Source: CAZEAB01 sp964552945 (GTDB taxonomy: Archaea; Nanobdellota; Nanobdellia; Woesearchaeales; GW2011-AR9). From it: a stretch of 64,000 bases of DNA. A program made the translations under genes and the position numbers. This document shows, piece after piece, positions 17,346 to 26,464 of this stretch. Location: assembly GCA_964552945.1 (NCBI GenBank), contig CAZKIP010000002.1:1-64000 (forward strand), written 5' to 3'. The notes beneath the pieces were generated by a model that had not been told where the DNA came from, ran no database searches, and was given only the letters and a program-made list of their open reading frames with translations. Positions within the stretch are counted from its first letter, which is position 1; each line of letters opens with the position of its first letter.

Positions 17346-17572
17346 TTGATTTTATAATTGGAATTGTTGGAATGGCTATTATTTTAGTAGCTTTTATATT
17401 AGATGAATTTGTAAAATCATTTAATCAGGAAACTATCCGTTACAATTTATTAAATATTGTTGGATCTGGATTGTTAATTTATTATGCTGTCACATTAAAT
17501 TCTTGGCCTTTCATAATTTTGAATGTAGTTTGGTTAGGGACTGCGTTGTTTAAGCTAAGTAGGATTGTTTAA
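17342..17572 (+). CDS. Small membrane protein, CBU_0592-like
   Basis: 76 residues with three hydrophobic segments. The pattern YNLLNIVGSGLLIYYAV followed by a NVVWLGTALF segment resembles the CBU_0592-type membrane family, whose function is unknown. Coupled to the preceding helical protein by a four-base overlap. Its end overlaps the end of the nucleotidyltransferase gene on the other strand by 18 bases. Confidence 0.7.
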   Translation: MIDFIIGIVGMAIILVAFILDEFVKSFNQETIRYNLLNIVGSGLLIYYAVTLNSWPFIILNVVWLGTALFKLSRIV

Positions 17573-18415
17573 TTTTGATTTTCTTTTTTTAATTCCTTTA
17601 TCATAATGATAACATAATAATAATTCAAAGAAAGGGTCTAAATCAGCTGCTTCTCTAATCATTCTTCCTACTTCATTTACTTCAGTAGTGTCGAAAGGGG
17701 TTGGGACCAATCCTTCTGCAATTACTCCATACGGAAAAAACAAGTTGCCCAGAAATTCGAAATCATCTACATTCCCCGCTTCACCATCTATTACATCGAT
17801 AAGTGTTGCGCGAAGATCAAGGGAATCAACAATTAAGTCAGTGTGAAAATCATCAAAACCATTGGTTCCTAGTCTATCACTAATTTTACAAAGAACGTGA
17901 TCCAGGACTCTTTCAATAGTCTCATCTTTTTTTGCAGAAAGAAAACGGCAATCCAAATCTGAACTTGTTGTAGCATCTCCATATCTTGTAGAACCATAAA
18001 TTATTGGGGTAATCCCTACCCCCTCTAATCTGCCTTGATATTTAGCTAGTGAACTTACCGCTTTGTCTAATTGCTTTTTTGCTCCTATGCTAGGATTTTG
18101 GCGAATATAAGAAGCTAATTTTTGTTCCATTTCTGCATGTGGTTTAATTTCAGTAAAATAAACTCCATCTTGGGTGTTCCCAATTTCATCTGAAAACATG
18201 CCGATGGCTATTCTCATTTGTTTTGGAGAAAATCCTTTTCTTTTCAGCAAATCTGCTACAAATGGATTGGTAAAAAATTCATAAACTGAGTGAAACCCTC
18301 CCTGTCTGAGCGAAGGGTCATCCTTTTTTTTTAACCCTTCTGTGAAATGTCTATGATGTATGCCATAATCTGCTCTTAATTGATCTAGTTTTCCAATATC
18401 ATACTCTGATTCCAT
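17555..18415 (-). CDS. Nucleotidyltransferase-fold protein
   Basis: 286 residues. Residues about 138-156 carry the polymerase-beta-type nucleotidyltransferase signature (YGSTRYGDATTSSDLD: Gly-Ser followed by DxD at 153-155). The third acid may be Asp207 in LIDVID. Residues 1-110 are not recognised and might bind the substrate. It could modify an RNA, protein or small molecule; it is not a recognisable CCA enzyme or poly(A) polymerase. No HEPN partner is adjacent, so a HEPN/MNT toxin pair is not supported. Confidence 0.7.
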   Translation of the reverse strand: MESEYDIGKLDQLRADYGIHHRHFTEGLKKKDDPSLRQGGFHSVYEFFTNPFVADLLKRKGFSPKQMRIAIGMFSDEIGNTQDGVYFTEIKPHAEMEQKLASYIRQNPSIGAKKQLDKAVSSLAKYQGRLEGVGITPIIYGSTRYGDATTSSDLDCRFLSAKKDETIERVLDHVLCKISDRLGTNGFDDFHTDLIVDSLDLRATLIDVIDGEAGNVDDFEFLGNLFFPYGVIAEGLVPTPFDTTEVNEVGRMIREAADLDPFFELLLCYHYDKGIKKRKSKLNNPT

Positions 18416-18438
18416 TGACTCCCTTTTTTAAAGAGTGT

Positions 18439-19077
18439 TTATAAAATCTTCTTCTTATAATTACATAATTTTAGAATAGGGCATAATTTACATTTTGGAT
18501 TAATTGGCGAACAAATAGTTTGACCATGGCCTACCAATAAACTATTAACCTTAATCCACATCTCTTTTGGAACAATTTTTTCTAGAGCAATTTCACTTTC
18601 TTCAGGATTTTTTGTTTCAATCCACCCTAACCTATTAGAGATTCTGTGCACATGGATATCTACCGCTATTGCCGGTTTACCAAAAGCATAACATAACATA
18701 CAATTGGCAGTTTTCCTTCCAACTCCAGGAAGAGAAGTAAGTTCTTCAATCGTATCTGGAACTTTCCCTTTATATTTATCAATAACAATTTCACTTAATT
18801 TTTTCACATTCTTTGCTTTAACTCTGAAAAAACCAATTTTATAAAACCATTTTTCCAATTCTTTTTGAGAGATTTTAACAACATTTTCCACTTGAGGATA
18901 TTTTGCAAAAAACTTTTTTACAATTGGGATAGTTGTAGAATCTTTAGTTCTTGCACTTAGTAGAGTCATCACCAATTTTTGATAAGGAGTATAATCGCTC
19001 AACTCTTCTAACATGGTAGGTTGATGTTCTTTCTCTAAAATAGAAAATGTTTTTTTAATGTTTGATGTGGAAACCAT
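18439..19077 (-). CDS. nth: Endonuclease III
   Basis: 212 residues. Helix-hairpin-helix motif LPGVGRKTANCML with the catalytic Lys, the catalytic Asp in VDIHVHR, and a C-terminal [4Fe-4S] cluster loop with spacing C-x6-C-x2-C-x5-C (ICSPINPKCKLCPILKLC). It is a base-excision glycosylase/AP lyase for oxidised pyrimidines. Complete with all key residues. Confidence 0.95.
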   Translation of the reverse strand: MVSTSNIKKTFSILEKEHQPTMLEELSDYTPYQKLVMTLLSARTKDSTTIPIVKKFFAKYPQVENVVKISQKELEKWFYKIGFFRVKAKNVKKLSEIVIDKYKGKVPDTIEELTSLPGVGRKTANCMLCYAFGKPAIAVDIHVHRISNRLGWIETKNPEESEIALEKIVPKEMWIKVNSLLVGHGQTICSPINPKCKLCPILKLCNYKKKIL

Positions 19078-19084
19078 AAAAAAG

Positions 19085-20233
19085 TTACCTCAAGAACAGA
19101 AGAACTAAACCAATAATTAATAATATTACACTTACTATGAGATTCATAATCTTATGCATATGTTTTCTCCAAAGATTTATTTTTCTTTCTGAATGAGGGT
19201 CCTTTTCTGTAGCTTTTTCATCCATCAATTTTACAGCTACTTTGAAAATTAATACAATTGCAATCAATGGTAAAACTAATAAAAGTGCATAATAAAATAA
19301 GAGAGGTATAGCAGAGAGTTGTACACCTTCTTCTGTAATAAGGCTTCTAAGGATTAAAAATATCTGATCCATCCCAGAGATAGATAAAATGCTTGCAACT
19401 AAAGCTATAACAATAACTCCTGGTTGAGATAAAACTTGTTCTTTATACTTTGCCCCATTTTTTCTATATTTCTCTGGAATCTTATTAATGAATCTTTTCC
19501 AAGTGTGGAAGAAACCTCTTATTGAAAATAAACTTATGGTGATTACAATGACTGCAACTATCCTAGAAAAAAATAAGCTAATATTAGAATTCATTAAACT
19601 AGTGAAAAGACCAAAGGAAAATAAAAGATAAACAAAATAAGTTACAACTACAAAAATTGTTCCTCTTTCAATTACTTTGTGTTCCTCCTTGAAAAACAAC
19701 AGAAGGACGATTAAAATAAGTAACAAAGAGATCATTCCTCGACGAAAACTATCTTTAATTGCTGAGCTAGTAACTTCAAAGAAACCTAGGGTGTCAAGAA
19801 CGTCGTAAGAAGACTTGTCTCCAACAACTCCAATACTTTTCTGTGAATCTAGGGTAGGACATCCCTTATCATTATTTTCTTTTAAATGTCCTTCAACGAG
19901 TTCATTGATAGATTCAGGTCCAATGAAATAATTGCCTGGAGCGAAAACAATTGGTATTCCTCTTGATTCTTTAGGTATGTCATAGGCTGTAAAAAGATTT
20001 TCAAGCATCTTTTCATTTTTTCTACTTTGATACACTTCAAAAATTTCAATTTGCAAATCAGAATTTCGTGTTTTAATTTTATCGATGAAAATGTTGGCGT
20101 CTTCACATTCTTCACACCCTGCTCCATGGAAATAGTAAATACATCCGGCTAGACTGCTACTATCTGCGGCTAAAGTTGGGAAAGATAATAGACTAATTAA
20201 GAAAACTAACAATAAGATAAATGTTTTTTTCAT
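19085..20233 (-). CDS. Membrane protein with N-terminal thioredoxin-like domain
   Basis: 382 residues. A signal sequence (1-22) leads to an extracytoplasmic thioredoxin-like domain with a CEEC active-site motif near residue 40 in FHGAGCEECED. Residues about 160-382 hold around six membrane helices separated by basic loops. The arrangement suggests a transporter of reducing power, similar in idea to CcdA/DsbD, but the membrane part lacks the paired cysteines of those families. The cytoplasmic thioredoxin gene is divergently placed 148 bases away. Confidence 0.75.
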   Translation of the reverse strand: MKKTFILLLVFLISLLSFPTLAADSSSLAGCIYYFHGAGCEECEDANIFIDKIKTRNSDLQIEIFEVYQSRKNEKMLENLFTAYDIPKESRGIPIVFAPGNYFIGPESINELVEGHLKENNDKGCPTLDSQKSIGVVGDKSSYDVLDTLGFFEVTSSAIKDSFRRGMISLLLILIVLLLFFKEEHKVIERGTIFVVVTYFVYLLFSFGLFTSLMNSNISLFFSRIVAVIVITISLFSIRGFFHTWKRFINKIPEKYRKNGAKYKEQVLSQPGVIVIALVASILSISGMDQIFLILRSLITEEGVQLSAIPLLFYYALLLVLPLIAIVLIFKVAVKLMDEKATEKDPHSERKINLWRKHMHKIMNLIVSVILLIIGLVLLFLR

Positions 20234-20381
20234 TTAATACACGCTCTTTATCTTCTCTAAGAGTTAAAAATGCTATATAAAACTTTGGTTTTGTTTGTTC
20301 TCAAGTTTCTCTTAAAACCATAAAACAAATAAACCATTGCTTTAATCTTATCTAAAATATATTCATAAAGGAGGCATTAAA

Positions 20382-20705
20382 ATGGTTAAAGAATTAAATG
20401 AAGAAAGTTTTAAGGAAGCGATTAAATCAGAGTTACCTGTTATTGTAGATTTTTGGGCTAGTTGGTGTGGTCCTTGTAAAATGCTAGCGCCAGTTTTTGA
20501 AGAAGTTAGTAAAGATTATGAGGGCAAGTTGGATTTTGCAAAGATTTCCACTGAAGAATTTCCTCAAGTAGCATCAGAGAACGCAGTTTCAGGGATTCCT
20601 TGCTTGGTTGTTTTCAAGAATGGCGAAGAAGTTGACAGGATTGTAGGTTTTTCTCCAGCTCCTATGCTGAAGCAGAAAATTGATGCAGTACTAAGTAAAA
20701 TTTAA
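20382..20705 (+). CDS. trxA: Thioredoxin
   Basis: 107 residues, standard size. Active site WCGPCK at residues about 31-36 in VDFWASWCGPCK, cis-proline region SGIPCLVVF (with an extra Cys), and the usual C-terminal helix. Cytoplasmic disulfide reductase. A purine-rich GGAGG precedes ATG 20382. The divergent membrane thioredoxin-like gene could be its redox partner. Confidence 0.95.
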   Translation: MVKELNEESFKEAIKSELPVIVDFWASWCGPCKMLAPVFEEVSKDYEGKLDFAKISTEEFPQVASENAVSGIPCLVVFKNGEEVDRIVGFSPAPMLKQKIDAVLSKI

Positions 20706-20766
20706 TTTTTTATCATTTCTTTTTTAATATCAATAAATATTTAAACAAGGAGCTATTTTCCCACTT

Positions 20767-21375
20767 ATGAAGAAATTATTCCAAGGAGCTGAGTCTATTG
20801 TCTACCAAGATAACAATGAAGTTATCAAAGAGAGATTCAGTAAAAAATATAGATTACCTCACCTAGATCAATCTTTAAGACAATTTAGAACTAGAAGAGA
20901 AGCTAAAGTTCTTGGAAAGCTAGAGGAGTTTGACTTTCCCGCTCCTAAATTGCATAATTTCTCAGATAAAAGAATGACGATTGTCATGGATTTTGTTCCT
21001 GGCGAAAAGTTAAAAGATCTCCTTGCCAAGGGAGACGATTATGAAAAGCTAGCTTATGAAGTTGGTTTGAAAATATCTAAGTTACATCAAGCAAATATTA
21101 TTCATGGCGATTTAACAACTTCTAACATGATTGTCCATGCGGAAACTAGAAAATTGCATTTCATTGATTTTGGCTTATCTTCTTTTTCAGATAAAGTTGA
21201 GGATAAAGCGGTTGATTTGTTTTTACTTGACAGAGCTTTGGAAAGTACACATTATCAGCACTATCCAGCTATTTTTGATAGAGTAATTGAGGGTTATAAA
21301 GGTTGGCCAGAGGCTGTAACTGTTCTAGAAAGATTAAATGCTGTCAGAAAAAGGGGCAGAAACAAACAAAAGTAA
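20767..21375 (+). CDS. bud32: KEOPS kinase Bud32
   Basis: 202 residues, a minimal protein kinase. A short glycine-poor loop (FQGAESIVY) and the Lys in VIKERFSKKYR match Bud32, as do HGDLTTSNMI and the DFGLS magnesium motif, and the basic C-terminal tail (RKRGRNKQK). It is the ATPase/kinase of the KEOPS complex that makes t6A37 in tRNA with Kae1. It is a free-standing protein here, not fused to Kae1, which is outside the window. Confidence 0.93.
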   Translation: MKKLFQGAESIVYQDNNEVIKERFSKKYRLPHLDQSLRQFRTRREAKVLGKLEEFDFPAPKLHNFSDKRMTIVMDFVPGEKLKDLLAKGDDYEKLAYEVGLKISKLHQANIIHGDLTTSNMIVHAETRKLHFIDFGLSSFSDKVEDKAVDLFLLDRALESTHYQHYPAIFDRVIEGYKGWPEAVTVLERLNAVRKRGRNKQK

Positions 21376-21376
21376 A

Positions 21377-22864
21377 TTACTTCTGTAAAATTTCGACATG
21401 TCTAGCTGAAATTTCTGTTGGATAAACTTGTTGCCCTTGCCATAATTGTGTTCTAGTTAGCTGAGATACGTCAACACCTGCAGATCTACTTCTTGAAATT
21501 GGGTCGGGTTTGCCACAGGATCCAACTTGGTAGTTCCAATCATCAAGTAAAACAACATTTGCTAAGGCCTGGTTAATTCCTCCTGACATTTGCAAAGGAA
21601 TAACTCTTCTTGGTTCACCATCCCTAACAACATAACATTCTTGAGCTTGAACCATGTATGATTTTTGGAGAGGGTCTGTGCTTCCTCCATGAGGAACTAT
21701 CAAAATTTTTCCTTCCAAATCAACTTCTTGAGTCTCTCCATCCATTGTGGTACAAGTCATTCTTGGTTGAGGAAAAAGCCCATCTACTCCTTGTCCTGCA
21801 TGGCCTACAACTTTACTTCCTGCTAATCCCAAGTAACTGGGTAATTTTTCTTGGTCAGCATATTCGCATCCTAAAAATTGGCCCGTAACAATACCTTCAT
21901 TAATATGTTCAGCGACTTCTCTTGTTCTTCCATAAGCATCAAAATGGGTGGTTCCTAGAGATCTAAATCCAGCAACTCTTTGATTGGGGTTATCAGTAAT
22001 ATTAATATTTCTATTGCCGGTATTTTGTCCTGCTTTAAACGTTCCAGTTTCACCATAATTTAGGTGCCAAATGGGTTCTTCAAAATGATGTCCAAAAATT
22101 TCATGTACAGGAACTCCTGAAAGAACAACCACATCGTATAAACCTTTTAAAGTAATGCCGGCATCTTGTAAACTACCATGTTTTAATCTTGAAATGCCAT
22201 GCAATTCATGGAAAGCTTCTGAAAAAGATTTCGAATTTTTAATTCTTTTATCTAAAGTAGGATCTGAAAGAAATTTTATTAATTCAGGCATTCTTGCAAC
22301 ATCATCTCTATTATTGCAAACGACTGAAATATTTCTAGCAGTAGGAATGGGGTCATAACCATGCCAATATTCTATGTTCATTAAAGGGATGGATTGAATT
22401 GCTACTCCTCCTTCTGAATTTACAACAATGTTTTGATGAACTTTTAACATTCTAGCAAGGGTCGAACTAAGGTGTCCTCTGGTGAATTCAAGTAATTCAG
22501 GATCATGCATGTCTATTCCTGTGGGAATTTCTTCATAATGAACTCTTGTTTCTGAAGGTAAAGGAACTCCTTTATTTTGAAACGTAAGTCTTTGTTCTTG
22601 TAAATCTCTTGAAACTACAACATCCATGTATTCTTGAGGATTTATAGATAAAAAACACTTGGAAGTGTAAATCCCTTTTCCCATATTTTCCTTGTTAACA
22701 TTTGTCTGACCATTAGTGGAAATCTCTGCTTTTCCATCCTTATATTGGGCTCTAAATTGTACAACCCTATTGAATCTAGAAACTACATTACTTTGACCTT
22801 CAATCTCCTTGGCCATTAAAGCAGCTATTTCTTTCAATTCTTCTTTTGTTCTGACAAGTTCCAT
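21377..22864 (-). CDS. tldD: TldD-family metalloprotease
   Basis: 495 residues. The zinc motif HExxxH is present (HEIFGHHFEEP near residue 255), and a conserved C-terminal Cys in GSCGKPDP is the likely third ligand. TldD/TldE form a heterodimeric peptidase that degrades unfolded peptides and matures some ribosomal peptides in bacteria. TldE, the partner without metal site, is not in the window. Divergent from the Lrp-type regulator gene. Confidence 0.9.
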   Translation of the reverse strand: MELVRTKEELKEIAALMAKEIEGQSNVVSRFNRVVQFRAQYKDGKAEISTNGQTNVNKENMGKGIYTSKCFLSINPQEYMDVVVSRDLQEQRLTFQNKGVPLPSETRVHYEEIPTGIDMHDPELLEFTRGHLSSTLARMLKVHQNIVVNSEGGVAIQSIPLMNIEYWHGYDPIPTARNISVVCNNRDDVARMPELIKFLSDPTLDKRIKNSKSFSEAFHELHGISRLKHGSLQDAGITLKGLYDVVVLSGVPVHEIFGHHFEEPIWHLNYGETGTFKAGQNTGNRNINITDNPNQRVAGFRSLGTTHFDAYGRTREVAEHINEGIVTGQFLGCEYADQEKLPSYLGLAGSKVVGHAGQGVDGLFPQPRMTCTTMDGETQEVDLEGKILIVPHGGSTDPLQKSYMVQAQECYVVRDGEPRRVIPLQMSGGINQALANVVLLDDWNYQVGSCGKPDPISRSRSAGVDVSQLTRTQLWQGQQVYPTEISARHVEILQK

Positions 22865-23007
22865 ATCTCTCTAATTCTATTCCTATTTTATAAAATTTTC
22901 CTATATTGTTTACTATTTAGTAATAACTTTTTTCTAAACAACAAAAATTCTTTTCATTTTATGTATTTCATGGATAAATTTATATATTCAATCTTTTTCC
23001 CCTAATT

Positions 23008-23952
23008 ATGGTCAAATTAGATAAAATAAGCTGTAAATTGTTATACGAATTGGATCAAAATTGTCGATTGCCCGATGTTTCTATTGCCAAAAGAATAGGC
23101 CGTTCTAGAGAATCTGTAAGATATAGGATAGATCAACTTCTTCAAAAAGGTGTTATCAGAAAATTTAGAGCAATCATTAACTATAACAAAGTAGGTTATC
23201 AAGGTTATGAACTTTACCTTAATTTAACTGGTACTGTTAAGGAAAGGGATGAATTCCGCAATTTTGTTTTAAAGTTAGGCAACATTTATTGGTTAGGAGT
23301 AAGTGAAGGAGTGTGGGACATTGGAATCACTATTTATGCAAAGTCTCACCAAGAGTTTTTTGAGAAGAAAGAAAAAATTTTTGAAAAATATCGCAAGTTA
23401 ATTATTAAAAAAAGTGCTGTAGTTGTTGTATATGAACTTGTGTTTCCAAAAAAGTATCTTCATGGGAAAAAAAGTAAACCTTTGAAGTTGTTTGGTGATG
23501 TTGCTGAATTTTCTTTGGATGAAATGGATCACAAAATCATTTCTGTATTGAGGGATGATGCTCGTATTTCTTTAGTTAAACTAGCTCAAAAGACCAATTC
23601 AACGGTTGATATTGTTAGAGGAAGAATGAAAAAGATGGAACAGAGGGGGATAATTTTGAAATACACCCTAGAAGTCGATTATAATAAACTCAATTTACAT
23701 CTCTTTAAGGTCTTTTTATATTTCAATGAATTTAGTAAAACCAATGAAAATAAGTTGATAGAATATTGTACTCAAAAAACTGAAATATCTCATTATGGGC
23801 GTTACGTTTCTCCTTGGGAAGTTGAGTTAGATATCATGGTCGATAGTTTTCAGAGTTTTAACAAATTGATAAGGGATATCAAGGACGAGTTTGCAGATAT
23901 TTTATTAGATACAGAAGCAAGTAGTGTTAGCGAAGAATATCTTCTTCCTTAA
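23008..23952 (+). CDS. Lrp/AsnC-type regulator with two HTH units
   Basis: 314 residues arranged as a tandem duplication: an AsnC-type winged helix (LDKISCKLLYELDQNC to about residue 55) with a following alpha/beta region, then a second HTH (MDHKIISVLRDDARIS, about 172-225) with another alpha/beta region. Typical Lrp proteins have only one unit, about 150 residues. It probably binds DNA with pseudo-twofold symmetry as a monomer or dimer. Promoter TTTATATATTC lies about 25 bases before ATG, so it is leaderless. Its end overlaps the next, opposite gene by four bases. Confidence 0.85.
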   Translation: MVKLDKISCKLLYELDQNCRLPDVSIAKRIGRSRESVRYRIDQLLQKGVIRKFRAIINYNKVGYQGYELYLNLTGTVKERDEFRNFVLKLGNIYWLGVSEGVWDIGITIYAKSHQEFFEKKEKIFEKYRKLIIKKSAVVVVYELVFPKKYLHGKKSKPLKLFGDVAEFSLDEMDHKIISVLRDDARISLVKLAQKTNSTVDIVRGRMKKMEQRGIILKYTLEVDYNKLNLHLFKVFLYFNEFSKTNENKLIEYCTQKTEISHYGRYVSPWEVELDIMVDSFQSFNKLIRDIKDEFADILLDTEASSVSEEYLLP

Positions 23953-24404
23953 CTCTCTAAAACAACAATCATTCTTTTTACTCTTTTTTTCACACTTCCA
24001 AGAAGTTCTCCACTGATAACAAGACTTTCTGGAGCCATTACTTTAATCTCTTTTGGCAATGGAATTGTGTCAAATGTTTGGCCTTCAAATTCAATTGTTA
24101 AACCTCTTTCAAGTAAACCTTTATCTGTTGTGGCATATTTTCTGGAAGTTAACATTAATTTTTTTCTTGCTTCATCACTTAACATTATTTCTATTACAAA
24201 TTCACAATGTTTAGGATGGTCAAGACATTCCATTGTTCCAGGTTTAACATCCACTCCAAGAACATCTTCTCCTTCAGTAAAAATCAAATCATCTCCTATA
24301 AACACTTGAAATTGTTTTTCAGGGTTTTGAAAATCAACGTAGGTTAAACAGCTACTAACAAATAGAGTGATTATGATTAGTAATCCAATGTAAAATTTTT
24401 TCAT
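23949..24404 (-). CDS. Hypothetical lipoprotein
   Basis: 151 residues. A TATA-like AATTTATAAG lies about 27 bases upstream of ATG 24404, so this start is preferred over the longer frame to 24467. The protein begins with a lipoprotein signal (LLIIITLFVSSC) followed by a beta-rich domain with three pairs of short strands and two cysteines (MECLDHPKHCEF) that may form a disulfide. Unrecognised function; attached to the outer face of the membrane. Confidence 0.75.
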   Translation of the reverse strand: MKKFYIGLLIIITLFVSSCLTYVDFQNPEKQFQVFIGDDLIFTEGEDVLGVDVKPGTMECLDHPKHCEFVIEIMLSDEARKKLMLTSRKYATTDKGLLERGLTIEFEGQTFDTIPLPKEIKVMAPESLVISGELLGSVKKRVKRMIVVLES

Positions 24405-24477
24405 TTTTACTTTTTTGAGAAGGTTACTTATAAATTTTATTGAATTGAGAGTAGGTAATTCCACCATTCAATAAATA

Positions 24478-25146
24478 CTATATTATCTTAGAAATCCATT
24501 TAGTAGCGATAGTTCCAGGACCTCTTCTTCCAACTATTGGTCCGTCATCATAAAATAAGTCAGCATCTTTCATATTATTTCTAACCATTCTTGCACAAGA
24601 ATAAGTAGCTAAGATGGCTTCTTTGTTCATAACTCTCCACATTTCTTTAAGAAATTCAGTATTCCACATTTCTGGGGAAGTTTTTGGTGAGAAAGGATCG
24701 AAGAAAATTGCATCAAAATGATTTTCTTGCAATTGTTTACAAGTTTCCCTTGCATCTCCTAAAAGTAGTTTGACGTTAACTTTACCTTCTTTAAATTCTA
24801 AATTATCATTGTTTAATTTTTTATAATGTTTAAAGAATGTAATGGGAGGATTTACCTCTTGAATCTTTTCTACAATAACTGAATCATACTCCAACCCTAC
24901 TACTTCTATTTCACAATTTGGATTTTCTTTCAATGCTACATCTATAGCCATGGCAGAATTATAGCCCAATCCAAAACAAACGTCTAGAATTCTAACTTTT
25001 CCAGATTTAGCTTTTTCAGCAATTTTACAAGGGATAGCATACTTTTTCAAAGCTTCTTCTACTGCTCCAGTTTGGGAGTGATATGATTCTCCCACATCTA
25101 GGTTTAGAAAAGTTTCTGTATTGTCAGCCGTGAGGATTTTTCTCAT
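24478..25146 (-). CDS. MnmC-like SAM methyltransferase
   Basis: 222 residues with a Rossmann methyltransferase core (VRILDVCFGLGYNS, motif I) and the DUF752/MnmC signature FFDPFSPKTSPEMW and ATYSCA near the end. The bacterial MnmC2 domain methylates aminomethyl-2-thiouridine 34 in tRNA. The FAD oxidase half of bacterial MnmC is absent. A tRNA wobble-uridine role is likely but inferred. TATA-like AATTTATAAAA lies about 25 bases before ATG 25146. Confidence 0.85.
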   Translation of the reverse strand: MRKILTADNTETFLNLDVGESYHSQTGAVEEALKKYAIPCKIAEKAKSGKVRILDVCFGLGYNSAMAIDVALKENPNCEIEVVGLEYDSVIVEKIQEVNPPITFFKHYKKLNNDNLEFKEGKVNVKLLLGDARETCKQLQENHFDAIFFDPFSPKTSPEMWNTEFLKEMWRVMNKEAILATYSCARMVRNNMKDADLFYDDGPIVGRRGPGTIATKWISKII

Positions 25147-25188
25147 GATTATACTTTACTTCTTTTTTTTATAAATTTATCCAGAATA

Positions 25189-25230
25189 AAGGCGCAATAC
25201 CTCATCCTTAAGCATGAGGATGTAGCGCTT
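25189..25230. other. GC-richer hairpin with two alternative stems
   Basis: Between two minus-strand genes, 25192-25195 (GCGC) pairs with 25225-25228 (GCGC), enclosing CCTCAT (25200-25205) paired with ATGAGG (25214-25219). A competing pairing is CATCCT (25203-25208) with AGGATG (25217-25222). It stands out from the AT-rich spacer. It could terminate or process the upstream transcript; it lies just upstream of the TATA-like box of the MnmC-like gene. Confidence 0.4.
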
Positions 25231-25256
25231 TTGCATCATTTCTATGATTATTGAAT

Positions 25257-25484
25257 TTAACTAACTTCTAAGTATAATTGTTCTCTGTTATCCATCCATC
25301 TTTGAAAGACTTGGCTCATAGCTGTAGACATACTTCTTCTTTCTACGCTATTGTTCCTAGCTACAGTTAGAAAACCGGCTTCTCCTGCGCTCCTAATTAA
25401 ATTATCAGAAAAACCGAGACGTTCGTTTACTATTTCAGGATTAAGATAGCTCCTTCCGCCACAGGCCATTAACTGTGTAATCAA
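25257..25484 (-). CDS. Small ORF, 75 aa, start uncertain
   Basis: Not recognised. The frame is open for about 130 codons on the minus strand (from about 25640) but contains no ATG before residue 6 of the annotated product; the start given is a TTG. Codons upstream still look protein-like (for example NHAYKSAIRYFGI), and a short ATG-initiated frame (MEQSITLINQP) enters the region one base out of register near 25575, so a frameshift is possible. A TATA-like CTTATAAATC at 25561-25570 points at a transcript beginning near 25540. The product is polar with SxRR segments. The rest of 25485-25780 shows no other clear gene. Confidence 0.4.
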   Translation of the reverse strand: MITQLMACGGRSYLNPEIVNERLGFSDNLIRSAGEAGFLTVARNNSVERRSMSTAMSQVFQRWMDNREQLYLEVS

Positions 25485-25780
25485 TACAAATGGGGCAGGA
25501 AGAGGAGTAGATTTACTAAATTTATCAACTTCAAAAAGAATTCCAAAGTATCTTATGGCTGATTTATAAGCGTGATTGATTGCTCCATTCTTAAAACTAC
25601 AATTGGGAACAGGACTTTTTAAATGGAAAATAAAAGCATATGAACATTACCAAACATTTCTTACACTTACAGAAGATAATTCAAAAAACCAAACGGAAGG
25701 AGAATTAATAACGGTTGAGCGAATTAAAAGATATATCTCCATTTTAAGTGCAAACATATAATCTTGAAAATATCAGATAT

Positions 25781-26464
25781 CTAAACTTTCTCTGCTCTGC
25801 CCTTCCTAATCAACAAATCAGCTACCTCAGGAAAGATGTCAATAACTTCCTCTTTCTCATAAGGCCCATACACTTTCATATCCTTCCAAACAAAACTAGG
25901 CATAGGGTTTACAAATTTTATTTTAGTTAAATTCTCTTCTGGTACTTCCAATGGTTTCTCAGGTTCATCTAAACTAGCAGAATCATCTTCATCTGAAACT
26001 ATAACCTTACTTGGCATATCTGCAACTTGTTTCCTCGTGCCAGTTATATCTGGCAAAACTCCCCTGAACAAATGGGCCAATATCCCAACACGATATTTAT
26101 CCATGTCTCTTAGAACTTCTTCATAAAATTCTTTTTCCTCAAACAACATGCAACTTGTATCAATGATATCGGAACCAGTACGGCTTCTATTAAGAGCAAT
26201 GTCAATAATCTTTTTCTCTCTCTTTTCATAAATCTCCTTCAAGATTCTTTTTATACTTCTTAACTCATACTCTAGCTTGTCCTTTTCACCAGATGAGAAA
26301 ATGTTATCACTATTATCTTTGCTTTCCAAGAGGTTTTTCTTCTCTCTGAGATAGGAAACTACATCTATAAAGAATGAATCTTCTAACTTCTGTAAATCTT
26401 CCTTCTTTTTCTCATTAAGAAGCACATCGTACAATGTTTCTAAAGTTATTTTTATAGTGTCCAA
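25781..26464 (-). CDS. Archaeal GINS complex subunit
   Basis: 227 residues. The first about 130 are helical (A domain) and the C-terminal about 50 form the small B domain typical of archaeal GINS15/51: MPSFVWKDMKVYGPY, then DIFPEVADLLIRKGRAE. The two are joined by an acidic, Pro-rich linker. GINS bridges MCM and the primase/RecJ-like GAN nuclease at the replication fork. A DHH/RecJ-like protein is at 58199-59230. Assigned from domain order and the YGPY pattern; the precise subunit type (51 rather than 23) is likely. Confidence 0.8.
   Translation of the reverse strand: MDTIKITLETLYDVLLNEKKKEDLQKLEDSFFIDVVSYLREKKNLLESKDNSDNIFSSGEKDKLEYELRSIKRILKEIYEKREKKIIDIALNRSRTGSDIIDTSCMLFEEKEFYEEVLRDMDKYRVGILAHLFRGVLPDITGTRKQVADMPSKVIVSDEDDSASLDEPEKPLEVPEENLTKIKFVNPMPSFVWKDMKVYGPYEKEEVIDIFPEVADLLIRKGRAEKV

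Noticed and set aside
17555..18415. HEPN/MNT toxin-antitoxin interpretation of the nucleotidyltransferase
   Set aside because: The protein is too long for a minimal MNT antitoxin and no HEPN gene is next to it.
25189..25260. Possible box C/D guide RNA
   Set aside because: An ATGATGC resembles a C box, but no good D box (CTGA) or complementary guide was found.
25576..25761. Plus-strand ORF of 61 codons
   Set aside because: It starts at TTG, lies opposite the minus-strand open frame, and shows no ribosome-binding site or family features.
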